From the NCBI GenBank assembly GCA_029624765.1, contig JARSSO010000059.1:1-64000 (forward strand): a stretch of DNA of 64,000 bases, read 5' to 3'. Each line of letters opens with the position of its first letter. The stretch's first letter is position 1. The position numbers and the translations under genes are program-made. The DNA is from Candidatus Contendibacter sp. GTDB lineage: Bacteria; Pseudomonadota; Gammaproteobacteria; Competibacterales; Competibacteraceae. The notes under the pieces are model-generated. The model had not been told where the DNA came from and searched no databases. It saw nothing but the letters and a program-made list of their open reading frames with translations. Positions 1-8,799 of this stretch are shown one piece after another.

Positions 1-155
1 GATGATCGTGTGAGAGCTACTCATGCTAAAGTAGGTCATCGCCAGGCTTCCTAACCCCAACTCCCCCAAGCGGGGGAGGTTAGCGTTTGTGGGAAAATTT
101 GTTGTAAGCCCGCAAGCGTCATGAGTCCGGTCATGGCCGGTTGGAGACCGATCCG
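1..155. other. Upstream region of rpmB; possible tail of a truncated gene
   Basis: The first 54 bases read as an open frame on the + strand ending in TAA at 52-54. They could be the last 17 codons of a gene that starts outside the window, but the peptide matches nothing I recognise; in particular I do not see a RadC C-terminus, which often precedes rpmB. The rest is leader sequence of rpmB containing one hairpin (listed separately). No promoter could be assigned with confidence. Confidence 0.3.
51..83. repeat. Palindromic hairpin upstream of rpmB
   Basis: CTCCCCC at 61-67 pairs with GGGGGAG at 72-78 around a 4-base loop. Outer arms CTAAC (51-55) and GTTAG (79-83) also pair, leaving an internal bulge. 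There is no T-tract, so it is more likely a dispersed palindromic repeat or a leader structure than an intrinsic terminator. Confidence 0.5.
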
Positions 156-392
156 ATGTCCAGAGTTTGTCAGGTGACGGGGAAGCGCCCCATCACTGGA
201 AACAACGTATCCCATGCCAACAACAGGACCCGCCGTCGTTTTCTGCCAAACCTGCATGTGCATCGGTTTTGGGTTGAAAGCGAACGGCGTTTCGTGAGTT
301 TGCGGGTGTCCTGCCACGGAATGCGGATCATCGATAAAAAGGGGATCGACGCCGTTCTCGCTGAATTGCGGGAACGAGGTGAGAAATTTTAA
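156..392 (+). CDS. rpmB: 50S ribosomal protein L28
   Basis: Component of the large ribosomal subunit. The 78-residue product begins MSRVCQVTGKRP and continues with the VSHANN motif and a basic RRRFLPNL segment, the standard L28 pattern and length. An in-frame ATG five codons upstream (141) exists, but the family start is the ATG at 156. rpmG follows after 12 bases with an AAGGAG ribosome-binding site between them, so the two ribosomal genes form a short operon closed by the terminator at 587-628. Identification is essentially certain. Confidence 0.97.
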   Translation: MSRVCQVTGKRPITGNNVSHANNRTRRRFLPNLHVHRFWVESERRFVSLRVSCHGMRIIDKKGIDAVLAELRERGEKF

Positions 393-404
393 GGAGCGAT
401 TGCC

Positions 405-560
405 ATGCGCGACAAAATTAAGCTGGTCTCCACGGCTGGTACGGGGCATTTCTACACCACGACCAAGAACAAGCGCACGACGCCCGAGAAATTGGAAATG
501 AAAAAATTCGACCCGGTCGTGCGCAAGCATGTTCTCTACAAGGAAGCCAAGATCAAATAA
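405..560 (+). CDS. rpmG: 50S ribosomal protein L33
   Basis: A short 51-codon gene whose translation starts MRDKIKLVSTAGTGHFY and ends KHVLYKEAKIK, which is the L33 fold with the conserved GHFYTTTKNKR and KKFDP segments. It lacks the zinc-binding CxxC pairs, so it is the zinc-independent (C-minus) form. AAGGAG lies 8 bases before the ATG. Partner of rpmB in the same transcript, as in most Gammaproteobacteria. Confidence 0.97.
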   Translation: MRDKIKLVSTAGTGHFYTTTKNKRTTPEKLEMKKFDPVVRKHVLYKEAKIK

Positions 561-586
561 GCGCCCGCGTCGATTTTCGCTCGATA

Positions 587-628
587 ATAAAGCCAATAAC
601 CCGCCTGCTGGCGGGTTATTGGCTTTAT
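587..628 (+). terminator. Intrinsic terminator of rpmB-rpmG, probably bidirectional
   Basis: A perfect 19-bp stem (587-605 with 610-628) closes a TGCT tetraloop. The stem core is GC-rich and its outer end is AT-rich (ATAAAGCC / GGCTTTAT), giving a short T-run on either strand. It lies 27 bases after the rpmG stop and 19 bases beyond the end of the convergent PsiE-like gene, so it can serve both. Confidence 0.85.
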
Positions 629-646
629 GCTTTCGGAAATCAGAAA

Positions 647-1129
647 TCAGTTGGTTTTCTTCACAACCAGCCAATAGCCGATGCTGAGCGCGAAGACGAC
701 GGCCGCCGTTGCCAGAATTTGCTCCGACTCCACGGTTTTATAGTCCAGCACGATGACCTTGCGGGCGATCGCCATCAGTGCCGTGGCCAGCACCAGTTTG
801 ACATGCAGCACGTCGTCGCGCAGGTACAATACAATGTTGAGGAAGATTTCGATGGCGATCAGGGTGGCCATGAAGGCGCCAAACGAGACCAGAATATCAT
901 CGACATTCAGCACCCAAATGGGTGAGGTGGCCGCGCGCTGATAAAGGACCCAAGCTACATCGGCAACGCTCCACATGATCACCAGCGTCATCAGCACGGC
1001 CAGCACCCGCACGCAGAAGCGGATAACCACATGCAACCAGTGGATCAGAGGTTCTTCGGTTTCATTGATATGCAGACCCTCGGCATGGTCTTGATCGGAT
1101 AGTTCGGAATGATTGGAAGGGTTTTTCAT
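647..1129 (-). CDS. PsiE-like (phosphate-starvation-inducible E family) membrane protein
   Basis: 160-residue integral membrane protein with about four hydrophobic helices: residues 38-58, 83-105, 112-122 and 138-155. The sequence LHVKLVLATALMAIARKVIV matches the conserved centre of the PsiE family, whose biochemical role is not known. The N-terminal 30 residues are polar and acidic, presumably cytoplasmic. It is transcribed toward rpmG and shares the terminator region. No pho box was identified upstream, so phosphate control is not shown here. The gene symbol is withheld because only family membership is supported. Confidence 0.75.
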   Translation of the reverse strand: MKNPSNHSELSDQDHAEGLHINETEEPLIHWLHVVIRFCVRVLAVLMTLVIMWSVADVAWVLYQRAATSPIWVLNVDDILVSFGAFMATLIAIEIFLNIVLYLRDDVLHVKLVLATALMAIARKVIVLDYKTVESEQILATAAVVFALSIGYWLVVKKTN

Positions 1130-1206
1130 GATGGTCGCTTCATTGATGATCAGCGGGGGTATCGTCGGTCTATGATCATTTTCACCCTATCGCCCTTCGA
1201 ACGCCA

Positions 1207-2160
1207 ATGCCCGTTAAAAGTGCCATGACTGGCGAGGCAGTGGTGGCGGTGGAGGGGTTGAGCCGCCGCTATGGCCAGACCCAGGCGGTTGACGCAGTCA
1301 GCTTTACCTTGGAGCGTGCCCAGATTCTAGGTTTTCTCGGACTCAACGGCGCGGGCAAATCCACCACCATGCGGATGCTGGCCGGTGTCCTGGCACCAGA
1401 TGCCGGGCGCATTCTGATCAACGGGACCGATCTGCTGGACCAGCCGCGACCAGCCAAGCAAGCCATCGGTTATCTGCCCGAACAGCCGCCGCTTTATCGG
1501 GAATTGACGGTGGACGAACAGTTGCATTACAGCGCCGGTCTGCACCGGCTTGACCGCGCGGCCAGCCGGCAGGCCATGGCGCGGGTCAAGGAACAGTGTG
1601 GCCTGACGAACGTTGGCCGTCGGTTGACCGGTAATCTGTCCAAGGGCTACCGGCAACGGGTCGGTATTGCTCAGGCATTGTTGCACGATCCACCGGTGCT
1701 GATCCTGGATGAACCAACGGTGGGCCTCGACCCGATCCAGGCTGGGGAGATCCGCGCCCTGATTTGCGAGCTGGGGCGGGAGCGCGGTGTGATTTTGTCC
1801 ACGCATTTGCTTTCGGAAGTTCAGGCGACTTGTAGTCACGTTCAGATCATGCGGGCCGGGCGATTGGTATTCGCGGGCGCGCTGGCCGAATTGCAACAAC
1901 AACGGCAATCCGCTTGCCTGCGCATTGGGTTGAACGCGCCGCCGCTGGTGGCGGAACTGGCGCGATTGCCAGCGGTTACACAGGTTGAAAGTTTGGGCGG
2001 CGGTCGGTTTCGGCTTCATCATGCCGGTGCCGCGCCCACCCAGGCAGTGCTCGATCAGGCCCGCGCTGATGGTTGGGAGTTGTGGGAACTGACGCCGGAA
2101 CAGGCCAGCCTGGAGCGGATTTTTGTCGAATTGACGCTGGGACGGGGGACCGCCGAATGA
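1207..2160 (+). CDS. ABC transporter ATP-binding protein (GldA/NosF type)
   Basis: 317-residue ATPase. Walker A GLNGAGKST (about 45-53), signature LSKGY (about 143), Walker B LILDEP (about 165) and the switch STHLLSEV are all intact. The C-terminal 90 residues form the extra domain seen in ATPases paired with GldF/NosY-type permeases. The stop overlaps the start of the permease gene (ATGA), and GldG-like and DUF4340-like genes follow. Homologous sets are called gliding-motility or multi-copper transport systems, but outside Bacteroidetes their substrate is unknown. No clear ribosome-binding site precedes the ATG at 1207; the ATG at 1225 is an alternative. Confidence 0.85.
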   Translation: MPVKSAMTGEAVVAVEGLSRRYGQTQAVDAVSFTLERAQILGFLGLNGAGKSTTMRMLAGVLAPDAGRILINGTDLLDQPRPAKQAIGYLPEQPPLYRELTVDEQLHYSAGLHRLDRAASRQAMARVKEQCGLTNVGRRLTGNLSKGYRQRVGIAQALLHDPPVLILDEPTVGLDPIQAGEIRALICELGRERGVILSTHLLSEVQATCSHVQIMRAGRLVFAGALAELQQQRQSACLRIGLNAPPLVAELARLPAVTQVESLGGGRFRLHHAGAAPTQAVLDQARADGWELWELTPEQASLERIFVELTLGRGTAE

Positions 2161-2906
2161 TTGGGGTGATCGCGACCCACGAATTGCGCCGCCTGTTTCT
2201 GTCGCCCCTGGCCTGGACGCTGCTGGCGGTTAACGAGGCGCTGCTGGCCTGGGTCTTCATCATCCTGGTTAACGACTTTCAAAACACGCGGGGACGGCTG
2301 GCCGCGCTGGAACATGCGCCTGGCGTGACCGATCTGGTGGTTGCGCCGCTATTTCGGGTGGCCGCCTGGGGGTTGTTGTTGTTGACCCCCTTGTTGACCA
2401 TGCGATTGTTCAGCGAAGAGCAACGCACCGGCACGCTCGACCTCCTGTTGTCCGCGCCGGTGAGCGCGACCCAGATCGTCCTGGGCAAGTATCTCGGTGT
2501 GCTGGTGTTTCTCCTGAGCGCGGTCGCGTTGATGGCGCTGATGCCGCTGGCGTTGATGGCGGGGGCGGCGCTCGACGGCGGCAAACTGCTGGCCGGGTTG
2601 TTGGGGCTGGGCTTGCTCGCCGCCAGTTGCGCCGCCGCCGGCCTGTACCTGTCGTCGCTTACCGCGCAGCCGATGGTGGCGGCGACCGCGACTTTTGGAT
2701 TGCTGCTGGCGTTCTGGATCGTGGACTTGGGGGCTGGTCAGGGAGCAGGCAACGCCTTGTTCGGCTATCTGTCGCTACCGCGACACAACGATGCCTTGTT
2801 GCTCGGTTTGGCACGGAGCGAGGATGTAGCCTATTACTTGTTGTTCAGCGTGGCGTTCCTGGGGTTGACCATCCGCCGGCTCGACAATCTCCGGCTACGA
2901 GGTTGA
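2157..2906 (+). CDS. ABC transporter permease (GldF-like, ABC-2 type)
   Basis: 249 residues beginning MIGVIATHELRRLFLSP, the typical N-terminus of ABC-2 permeases that follow GldA-type ATPases. Six hydrophobic segments are visible, including a long LLGLGLLAASCAAAGLYL stretch. The motif RTGTLDLLLSAPVS after the second helix is characteristic of this permease group. The ATG overlaps the ATPase stop codon by four bases, so the two are translationally coupled. It should form the membrane channel with the preceding ATPase. Confidence 0.85.
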   Translation: MIGVIATHELRRLFLSPLAWTLLAVNEALLAWVFIILVNDFQNTRGRLAALEHAPGVTDLVVAPLFRVAAWGLLLLTPLLTMRLFSEEQRTGTLDLLLSAPVSATQIVLGKYLGVLVFLLSAVALMALMPLALMAGAALDGGKLLAGLLGLGLLAASCAAAGLYLSSLTAQPMVAATATFGLLLAFWIVDLGAGQGAGNALFGYLSLPRHNDALLLGLARSEDVAYYLLFSVAFLGLTIRRLDNLRLRG

Positions 2907-2909
2907 TCC

Positions 2910-4286
2910 ATGCGGCTCGATCCCTCCCCGCGGCGGCGGCTATGGTTGCAAAACCAGTTGTTCACGCTGCTATTCGGGCTGGTGATCGGCCTGCTGGCCT
3001 GGCTCAGCACCCGTTATCCGATGCAGGCCGACTGGACCGCGAACGGTCGTAACACCCTGTCGGCGGCCAGCCAGACCCTGTTGGCCCGCATGGACGGGCC
3101 GATTCGGGTCACCGCCTATGTTCGCGAGCAATCGGCCCCGCGCGATGCCATTGCCCGGTTGATCGGCCGCTATCAACGCCATAAGCCCGACCTGACCTTG
3201 CGCTTCGCCAATCCTGATCTGACGCCGGACCGGACGCGCGAACTGGGCATTACCCAGGAGAGCGAGTTGTATGTGGAATATCGCGGGCGTGGCGCAAAAC
3301 TCCAGCAACTCGGCGAACAGTCCCTGACGCAAGCTTTGCAGCGCCTGAGTCGTCCGCAAGAACAAGTCGTGCTGTTTCTCGATGGCCATGGCGAGCGCAA
3401 ACCGCTGGGCATCGCCAACCATGATCTTGGAGCATTCGGCCGGGAGTTGGAGAAGATCGGGATTCGGCCGCGCCCGCTTGATTTGGCGGCGAAGGGGCGT
3501 GTGCCCGTCGAAGCCGCCGCGCTGGTCATCGCCGGACCGCAATTGCCGCTGTCGCCCGACGTGGTCGAGGCGATTGTGGGGTATGTACGACAGGGCGGCC
3601 ATCTGCTGTGGCTGTTGGAGCCGGACGATCCCTCCAATCTGCAACCGCTGGCGGCGGCGCTGGGTATCGCCCGATGGCCCGGCGTGGTGGTGGACGCGGA
3701 CGCGCCCAGTCTGGGCATTAAAAATCCCGCTTTTGTTCCCATCGCCGATTATGGCCCGCATCCCATCACCGAAACGTTGCGGGCCCCCGCGTTGCTGCCG
3801 ATGGCGGCGGCGATGAATGTTCGATCTGATGCCGGCTGGACGGTCACGGCGCTGCTGGAAAGTCAGTCCCGGAGTTGGACCGAGACCGGTCCGCTCGATG
3901 GTCCATTGCGATTCGATCCCGACCGCGCCGAACGGCCCGGACCCCTGACCGTGGGCGTGGCGCTGGTCCGCCCCCGGCCCGGCTTGACCCCGGACCTCAA
4001 CCCACCCGCCGTCCACCGACAGCGGGTCGTCGTCATCGGCGACGGCGACTTTCTCTCCAACACCTATCTCGGCAACGGCGCCAATCTGGAACTGGGCTTG
4101 AATATTTTCAATTGGCTGACCTTGGACGAACCTCCGATTCTCATTGCGCCCCGGACGACGCCCGACCCGGATCTGAATCTGTCGGAAGGCGCGCTGGCGT
4201 TGATCGCGGCGACATTCCTGGTCGGGTTGCCGGGGATGCTATTGATCTGTGGTTGGTTGATCTGGTTTCGACGGCGACGGTGGTGA
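2910..4286 (+). CDS. GldG-like ABC auxiliary protein
   Basis: 458 residues: an N-terminal membrane anchor (about 16-32), a large extracytoplasmic domain resembling the GldG / DUF4350-type fold (NTLSAASQTLL, LFLDGHGER, VIAGP segments), and a C-terminal membrane helix (about 430-450) followed by the basic tail FRRRRW. Such proteins sit beside GldA/GldF-type transporters and are thought to be a periplasmic partner. The gene starts 3 bases after the permease stop, and its own stop overlaps the next start, so the four-gene unit is tightly coupled. Confidence 0.8.
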   Translation: MRLDPSPRRRLWLQNQLFTLLFGLVIGLLAWLSTRYPMQADWTANGRNTLSAASQTLLARMDGPIRVTAYVREQSAPRDAIARLIGRYQRHKPDLTLRFANPDLTPDRTRELGITQESELYVEYRGRGAKLQQLGEQSLTQALQRLSRPQEQVVLFLDGHGERKPLGIANHDLGAFGRELEKIGIRPRPLDLAAKGRVPVEAAALVIAGPQLPLSPDVVEAIVGYVRQGGHLLWLLEPDDPSNLQPLAAALGIARWPGVVVDADAPSLGIKNPAFVPIADYGPHPITETLRAPALLPMAAAMNVRSDAGWTVTALLESQSRSWTETGPLDGPLRFDPDRAERPGPLTVGVALVRPRPGLTPDLNPPAVHRQRVVVIGDGDFLSNTYLGNGANLELGLNIFNWLTLDEPPILIAPRTTPDPDLNLSEGALALIAATFLVGLPGMLLICGWLIWFRRRRW

Positions 4287-4831
4287 TGGTGGATGCCCTG
4301 ACGCGGCGTTATGGGATCAATCTAGGATTGTTGGGTTTAGCCAGCGCACTGGCGGTATTGGCGTTGTTGGAACCCGGTCGGGAACCGCCGCCGGCGCTTC
4401 CACCACTTCTGGATCTGACCCCCGAGCGCATCGATCACATCGCGGTCGAGCGATCCGGGCAGGATCGGCTGGCGTTCGAGCAGCGCGAGGGACAATGGTG
4501 GATGACGGTGCCGGAACGTGGACTTGCCAACCCGGTGCTGATTCGCCCGATTCCGCAACTGGCCAAGATGCGTTGCGCGCCGAGCTATGCGGTCGCCCAA
4601 CTGAATTTGCCCCGGCTGCGGCTCGATCCGCCCCGCTTGCGGTTGTGGCTGAACGAGCGGGAAATCCACTTCGGCGACACCGCTCCGACCGATGGCCAGC
4701 GTTATCTACGGATCGGCGGAACCGTCCATCTGTGTCCCGATCGATGGTATCCGCTATTGACCAGCGCCGCCGCGGGTTTTCTGGCCGCGCCCATCGAATC
4801 TGCGATTTTGAATGCTCCAACGCGCGACTGA
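4286..4831 (+). CDS. DUF4340-like protein of the ABC cluster
   Basis: 181 residues with one N-terminal membrane helix (about 10-27), then a soluble part starting LLDLTPERIDHIAVER. That pattern, followed by a FEQREGQWWMT strand, is characteristic of the DUF4340 proteins found beside GldG homologs. It is shorter than many family members, which carry two or three copies of this unit. The ATG lies within the GldG stop (TGATG) and its stop overlaps the mutM start, so it is translated between them. Function unknown; probably a periplasmic-facing subunit of the transporter. Confidence 0.65.
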   Translation: MVDALTRRYGINLGLLGLASALAVLALLEPGREPPPALPPLLDLTPERIDHIAVERSGQDRLAFEQREGQWWMTVPERGLANPVLIRPIPQLAKMRCAPSYAVAQLNLPRLRLDPPRLRLWLNEREIHFGDTAPTDGQRYLRIGGTVHLCPDRWYPLLTSAAAGFLAAPIESAILNAPTRD

Positions 4832-5646
4832 TGCCCGAACTGCCCGAAGTCGAAACCGTCCGCCGTGGCCTCGCGCCGCATCTGACCGGCCAGGTCGTGA
4901 CCGGGGTGGTGGTGCGGCAACCCCGCTTGCGGTGGCCGGTGCCGGAGGAGTTGTCGACGCAACTGCCGGGGCAAACCATCCGACGGGTCGAGCGCCGGGC
5001 CAAATACCTGCTGCTGCGTACCGACGCCGGGACCGCGATCCTGCATCTCGGCATGACGGGACGGTTGCGCCTTCTGTCCGCCGACACGCCGCTCCGAAAG
5101 CATGATCACGCGGATCTGACGCTGGCCAGCGGCCGATGCCTGCGGTTCAACGACAGCCGCCGATTCGGCGCGTTGCTGTGGACCAAGGAGCCGCCGGAAC
5201 AGCACCCGTTACTCCAGGCGCTGGGACCGGAGCCGTTCGACGCCGCTTTTTCCGGAGCCTATCTGCGCCAGCGGGGGCAGGACCGTATTTCAGCCGCCAA
5301 GACCTTCATCATGGATAACCATGTTGTGGTTGGGGTGGGCAACATCTACGCCAATGAAGCGCTGTTCGCTTCTGGAATCAATCCGTTGCGACCGGCGGGC
5401 CGGCTTACCGAGGCGGAATGCGACCGGCTGGCGGTGGCGATTCGAGAGATTCTGGCCGAGGCGATTCGCCAGGGCGGCACAACCTTGCGGGATTTCATCG
5501 GCGGCGACGGCGAACCGGGATATTTTCAACAGTCCCTGCGCGTCTATGATCGTCATGGATTGCCCTGCGCCGCTTGCGGTCGGTCGATCCAACGCTGCCG
5601 GGTGGGCCAGCGGGCGACGTACTACTGTCCAGGCTGCCAGCGCTAA
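4831..5646 (+). CDS. mutM: Formamidopyrimidine-DNA glycosylase
   Basis: Bifunctional DNA glycosylase/AP lyase that removes 8-oxoguanine and formamidopyrimidines. The 271-residue protein starts MPELPEVETVRRG, giving the catalytic Pro2 and Glu3. The RRAKYLLL lysine, the HLGMTGRLR strand and the NIYANEALF helix-two-turn-helix region are present, and the C-terminal zinc finger (CAACGRS ... YYCPGCQR) is complete. The initiator ATG is shared with the stop of the DUF4340-like gene, an unusual coupling of a repair enzyme to an ABC transport operon. The stop overlaps the tail of the convergent gene by four bases. Confidence 0.96.
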   Translation: MPELPEVETVRRGLAPHLTGQVVTGVVVRQPRLRWPVPEELSTQLPGQTIRRVERRAKYLLLRTDAGTAILHLGMTGRLRLLSADTPLRKHDHADLTLASGRCLRFNDSRRFGALLWTKEPPEQHPLLQALGPEPFDAAFSGAYLRQRGQDRISAAKTFIMDNHVVVGVGNIYANEALFASGINPLRPAGRLTEAECDRLAVAIREILAEAIRQGGTTLRDFIGGDGEPGYFQQSLRVYDRHGLPCAACGRSIQRCRVGQRATYYCPGCQR

Positions 5647-6929
5647 CCCGATTCCATTGGCGCCGGAGCGGCGGGCAGGGCCGGCGTCGCCGGAGCGGCG
5701 GGCATGGCGGGTTCGGTCGCTGGCGTGGTGGGCGGAGCCGGCGGGGCGATCCCATGCTTCCGGATGGACGGCGCATAGATGACCATCACGGCGATCGTAT
5801 CCTGGCCACCGAAGCGCTTGATCGTCGCCGCTGGCGGCAACCGGCCCTCACGCAAGGCATGCAAGCCGGAATCCTCCTTGACCGCGCTCAAAACAAGATC
5901 ACGGATTTGCCCAAACCGGCGCGCGCTCGGTTCGGTGTCGTCGTAACCGCTGGCGGCGGCGCGAATTTGAGCTCGGTCGGCCTCGTCCAGCCCGCCTTGC
6001 CAGCCGGCGTCGTCCCCGACGGCCAGCCCCAGGAACGCCTTGGTGGCGTGGCTGATGGCGATTTGCTCGGCGGCGTGGTGGGCCAAGTCCAGAGTCCCGG
6101 ACTCCAACGGCGCCCCGAACGGATGGATGGCGTAGCCGACCAGCGCCAGTTCGCCGGTGGCGTTGACCACGATCAGCCGGTTGCCGACCGACGGAACCAA
6201 CCCGTTTGCGACTTCGGTCTGGGTCTGCCGGAGACCTTCCCGCAGCGACGCGGCTTCCATGGCGCTGGCGGTGGGCCGTGTCAGCCGGGCGGCGGTTTTG
6301 GGGGTGGCGACCAGATGGACGCGGATTACATGGCTGGCCGGATCGTCCTCGACCGCGTAGGCGACGAAGCCGCGCCCCAGAATGTCGAGCGCCTGCTCGT
6401 AACGTTCCTGATCGTTGGCGGCCAGATTGGTCAGCGCCAGCCGGATGGCGTCGTTTTGTTCCAGCTTCCCGGTCATGCGCCGCCGGGCTTCCGGCGAAAG
6501 CGCCCGCAAGCATTCCTTCAACCGGGTTCGCGCATCCACGAACGCCTTGAACCGCGCCCCGGCTTGGATGTGCTGGACCGTGTCCGGAGAGGAGGTGGTC
6601 GCGGGGTCGGCTGCCCCGGTCGCCACCCAACCAAAACCGGCGTCGCCGAAGCGGATTGGCCAGCAGCCGGCAACGTGATGTCCAATCGCGGCGGCAATGG
6701 CGTCTTGAGCGGTCTTGGCGTGGAACGCCGTTTCCCCGGTTGTCGCATCCTTGACGGCGCGCGCCGGGCCGGAACCGCGCCGTAACAGGCTGGGCGCGGT
6801 CATTGTCCCCAGCGGTGCGACGAATTCCTCGGCATCGGGCTTGGCCGCCGCCGCCGACGGGGGCGCCAGCCATGACAGGCCACCGAGCAGCACGCAGGCG
6901 TGGAAGAAGGAGCACGTGACTTTACCCAT
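5643..6929 (-). CDS. Secreted protein of unknown function with Pro/Ala-rich tail
   Basis: 428 residues. The ATG at 6929 gives a clean signal peptide (GKVTCSFFHACVLLGG ... PPSAAAA) and has a TGGAG ribosome-binding site; a longer frame to 6983 has neither. The mature part is soluble, with an alpha/beta pattern, and ends in a low-complexity tail of Pro, Ala and Thr. I recognise no catalytic motif. Its stop overlaps the mutM stop tail-to-tail. Predicted location is the periplasm or the cell surface; the tail could be a wall or surface spacer, but that is inference. Confidence 0.7.
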   Translation of the reverse strand: MGKVTCSFFHACVLLGGLSWLAPPSAAAAKPDAEEFVAPLGTMTAPSLLRRGSGPARAVKDATTGETAFHAKTAQDAIAAAIGHHVAGCWPIRFGDAGFGWVATGAADPATTSSPDTVQHIQAGARFKAFVDARTRLKECLRALSPEARRRMTGKLEQNDAIRLALTNLAANDQERYEQALDILGRGFVAYAVEDDPASHVIRVHLVATPKTAARLTRPTASAMEAASLREGLRQTQTEVANGLVPSVGNRLIVVNATGELALVGYAIHPFGAPLESGTLDLAHHAAEQIAISHATKAFLGLAVGDDAGWQGGLDEADRAQIRAAASGYDDTEPSARRFGQIRDLVLSAVKEDSGLHALREGRLPPAATIKRFGGQDTIAVMVIYAPSIRKHGIAPPAPPTTPATEPAMPAAPATPALPAAPAPMESG

Positions 6930-7010
6930 TCGAAGCAACTCCAGGGGATGGCGTCGAATGGCGCGAGCATCCTGGGATGCCATGGGCCGATTGTCGCCGA
7001 TCGCGGGTTG

Positions 7011-8645
7011 TCAGTGGACGTAACCGGGGATCCGGCTCAGGTCCACCGCGTCGATCTGCTCGGGCCGCAGGTACTGTCGCGCGTAATCGAGCCAGACGCC
7101 GTCGCGGACGAAGACATCGAACAGATCGGGATCGATCCGACGGTCCCGAACCATGTGGCCGAGAATGTGCAGCACTTCGCTCAGCGGCTTGCCCGCCTTG
7201 TAGGGGCGGTCGCTGGCGGTCAGGGCCTCGAACACGTCGGCCAGGCAGATGATCCGGGCGGGCGTGGGCAGTTGCGCTTCACCCAGGCCACGATGATAGC
7301 CCCGGCCGTCGAGTTGTTCGTGATGGCAACCGGCGTATTCGGGTACGTTGCGCAGCGTGTTGGGCCAGGGAAGGGTGGTCAGCATTCGCAGGGTCAGCGC
7401 GACGTGTTCCTCGATGACGGCGCGTTCGTCCGGGTTCAAGGTACCCTTGGCGATGCAGAGATTGCGCGCCTCGTCCTCGGACAGAAAATCACTCTCTTGT
7501 CCGTCCGGCCCGACCCAGCGGTAGGCGGCGATGCGCCGAACCCGCTCCTGAGCTTCAGGTTGCATGAACTCGCCGCCGGTGTTGCAGCGGCGCAGGTGTT
7601 CCCGGTCGCTGTCCAACTCGGCCAGCCGTTGCCGAAAACACTGTTCCAGCGCCGGAATCGCCGCCGCGTCGCCACGTTCCAGCGCCGCCAGCCTGTCGTT
7701 CAGGAATGCGATCTCGGTATCGCGCTTGAGCACCTCGAAGCGAGTGTCGACCAGGGCGATGCGGTCGAACAGGGTTTCCAGCTTGGTCGCCTTGTCCACC
7801 ACATGCACCGGCGTGGTGATCTTGCCGCAGTCGTGCAACAGGCCGGCAATTTTGATTTCGTACAGTTCCTCGGGCGTGGGGCGAAAATCCTTGAGCCGCC
7901 CCCGCTCGGAGCGGCGGGCCGCCTCGGCGATCATCATGGTCAGGATCGGCACCCGCTGGCAGTGCGCGCCGGTGTAGGGGGATTTATGGTCGATGGCGGT
8001 GTTGATCAGTTCGATCAATCCTTCGAACAGGTTTTGGAGCTGGGTGATCAACTGATGGTTGGTCAGAGCGATGGCCGCTTGGGACGCCAGCGATTCCGCC
8101 AGTTGCCGGTCGGCCGGCGAGAAGGTGCGTACCTGTCCGGTTTCCGGATCGAGGGCGTTGATGAGCTGGAATACGCCGATGATCCGGCCCTCGTGATTCT
8201 TCATCGGCACGGTCAGGAAGGAACGGGAGCGATAGCCGGTCTTCTGGTCGAAACGGCGCGTGCCGGAAAAATCGAATGCCTGATCCGCGTAAGCATCGTC
8301 GATCACGACCGTCGTATCGTGCAGCACGGCGTAGGTGACCACCATATTGTTGTTGGGTTGGCCGGCCGCGTCGTACAGGGGAATCGGCGGGAAGGGGATG
8401 GGTGCGTTGGAGGTCCCGCCTCGATGAAGCTGGAGCGAGTCGTTGCGCAGTACCTCAAAGTGAAGGTGCCGACGGTCCTCGTCAAGCCGGTACAAGGTGC
8501 CGCCGTCGGCGTTCAGCAGGCTTTTGGCCGCCGTCAGGATGGTTTCCAGCAACCTTGGAGTATCCTGCTCCCGGGACAACGCGATGCCGATCCGGTTGAG
8601 CTGGTCCAGGCACTGCAAAGGGTCTCTGGAGTGGGAGGGATGCAT
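7011..8645 (-). CDS. GAF domain / HD-GYP-type phosphodiesterase-like signalling protein
   Basis: 544 residues. An N-terminal GAF sensor (about 12-195) carries the typical DGGTLYRLD and FLTVPMKN strands and is followed by an HD-GYP-like domain. The HD metal site reads LLHDCGKITTP. The later motif reads HHEQLDGRGYH, so the GYP signature is changed to GYH. About 110 residues with a charged helical character are inserted between the HDxGK loop and the next conserved helix. HD-GYP proteins hydrolyse cyclic di-GMP; whether this one does is open because of the changed signature. The ATG at 8645 is preferred because AAAGGA precedes it. Confidence 0.8.
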   Translation of the reverse strand: MHPSHSRDPLQCLDQLNRIGIALSREQDTPRLLETILTAAKSLLNADGGTLYRLDEDRRHLHFEVLRNDSLQLHRGGTSNAPIPFPPIPLYDAAGQPNNNMVVTYAVLHDTTVVIDDAYADQAFDFSGTRRFDQKTGYRSRSFLTVPMKNHEGRIIGVFQLINALDPETGQVRTFSPADRQLAESLASQAAIALTNHQLITQLQNLFEGLIELINTAIDHKSPYTGAHCQRVPILTMMIAEAARRSERGRLKDFRPTPEELYEIKIAGLLHDCGKITTPVHVVDKATKLETLFDRIALVDTRFEVLKRDTEIAFLNDRLAALERGDAAAIPALEQCFRQRLAELDSDREHLRRCNTGGEFMQPEAQERVRRIAAYRWVGPDGQESDFLSEDEARNLCIAKGTLNPDERAVIEEHVALTLRMLTTLPWPNTLRNVPEYAGCHHEQLDGRGYHRGLGEAQLPTPARIICLADVFEALTASDRPYKAGKPLSEVLHILGHMVRDRRIDPDLFDVFVRDGVWLDYARQYLRPEQIDAVDLSRIPGYVH

Positions 8646-8799
8646 GAGCGATCCTTTCTTCACGGTCGGGAAGGATGGAAGGGATTTTCGATATTATAGC
8701 CGTGCGCCAGGATGGGGGCTTCGCGCGCGGGGCGGTTATCCTTATGACAGCCTCTTCATCCGTCCAGGTCCGTTGCCACGACCGCGAACGCAGGGTCTT

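Noticed and set aside
4495..4830. 112-residue N-terminal extension of MutM
   Set aside because: MutM must begin with Pro2-Glu3 after the initiator; the ATG at 4831 gives exactly MPELPEVET.
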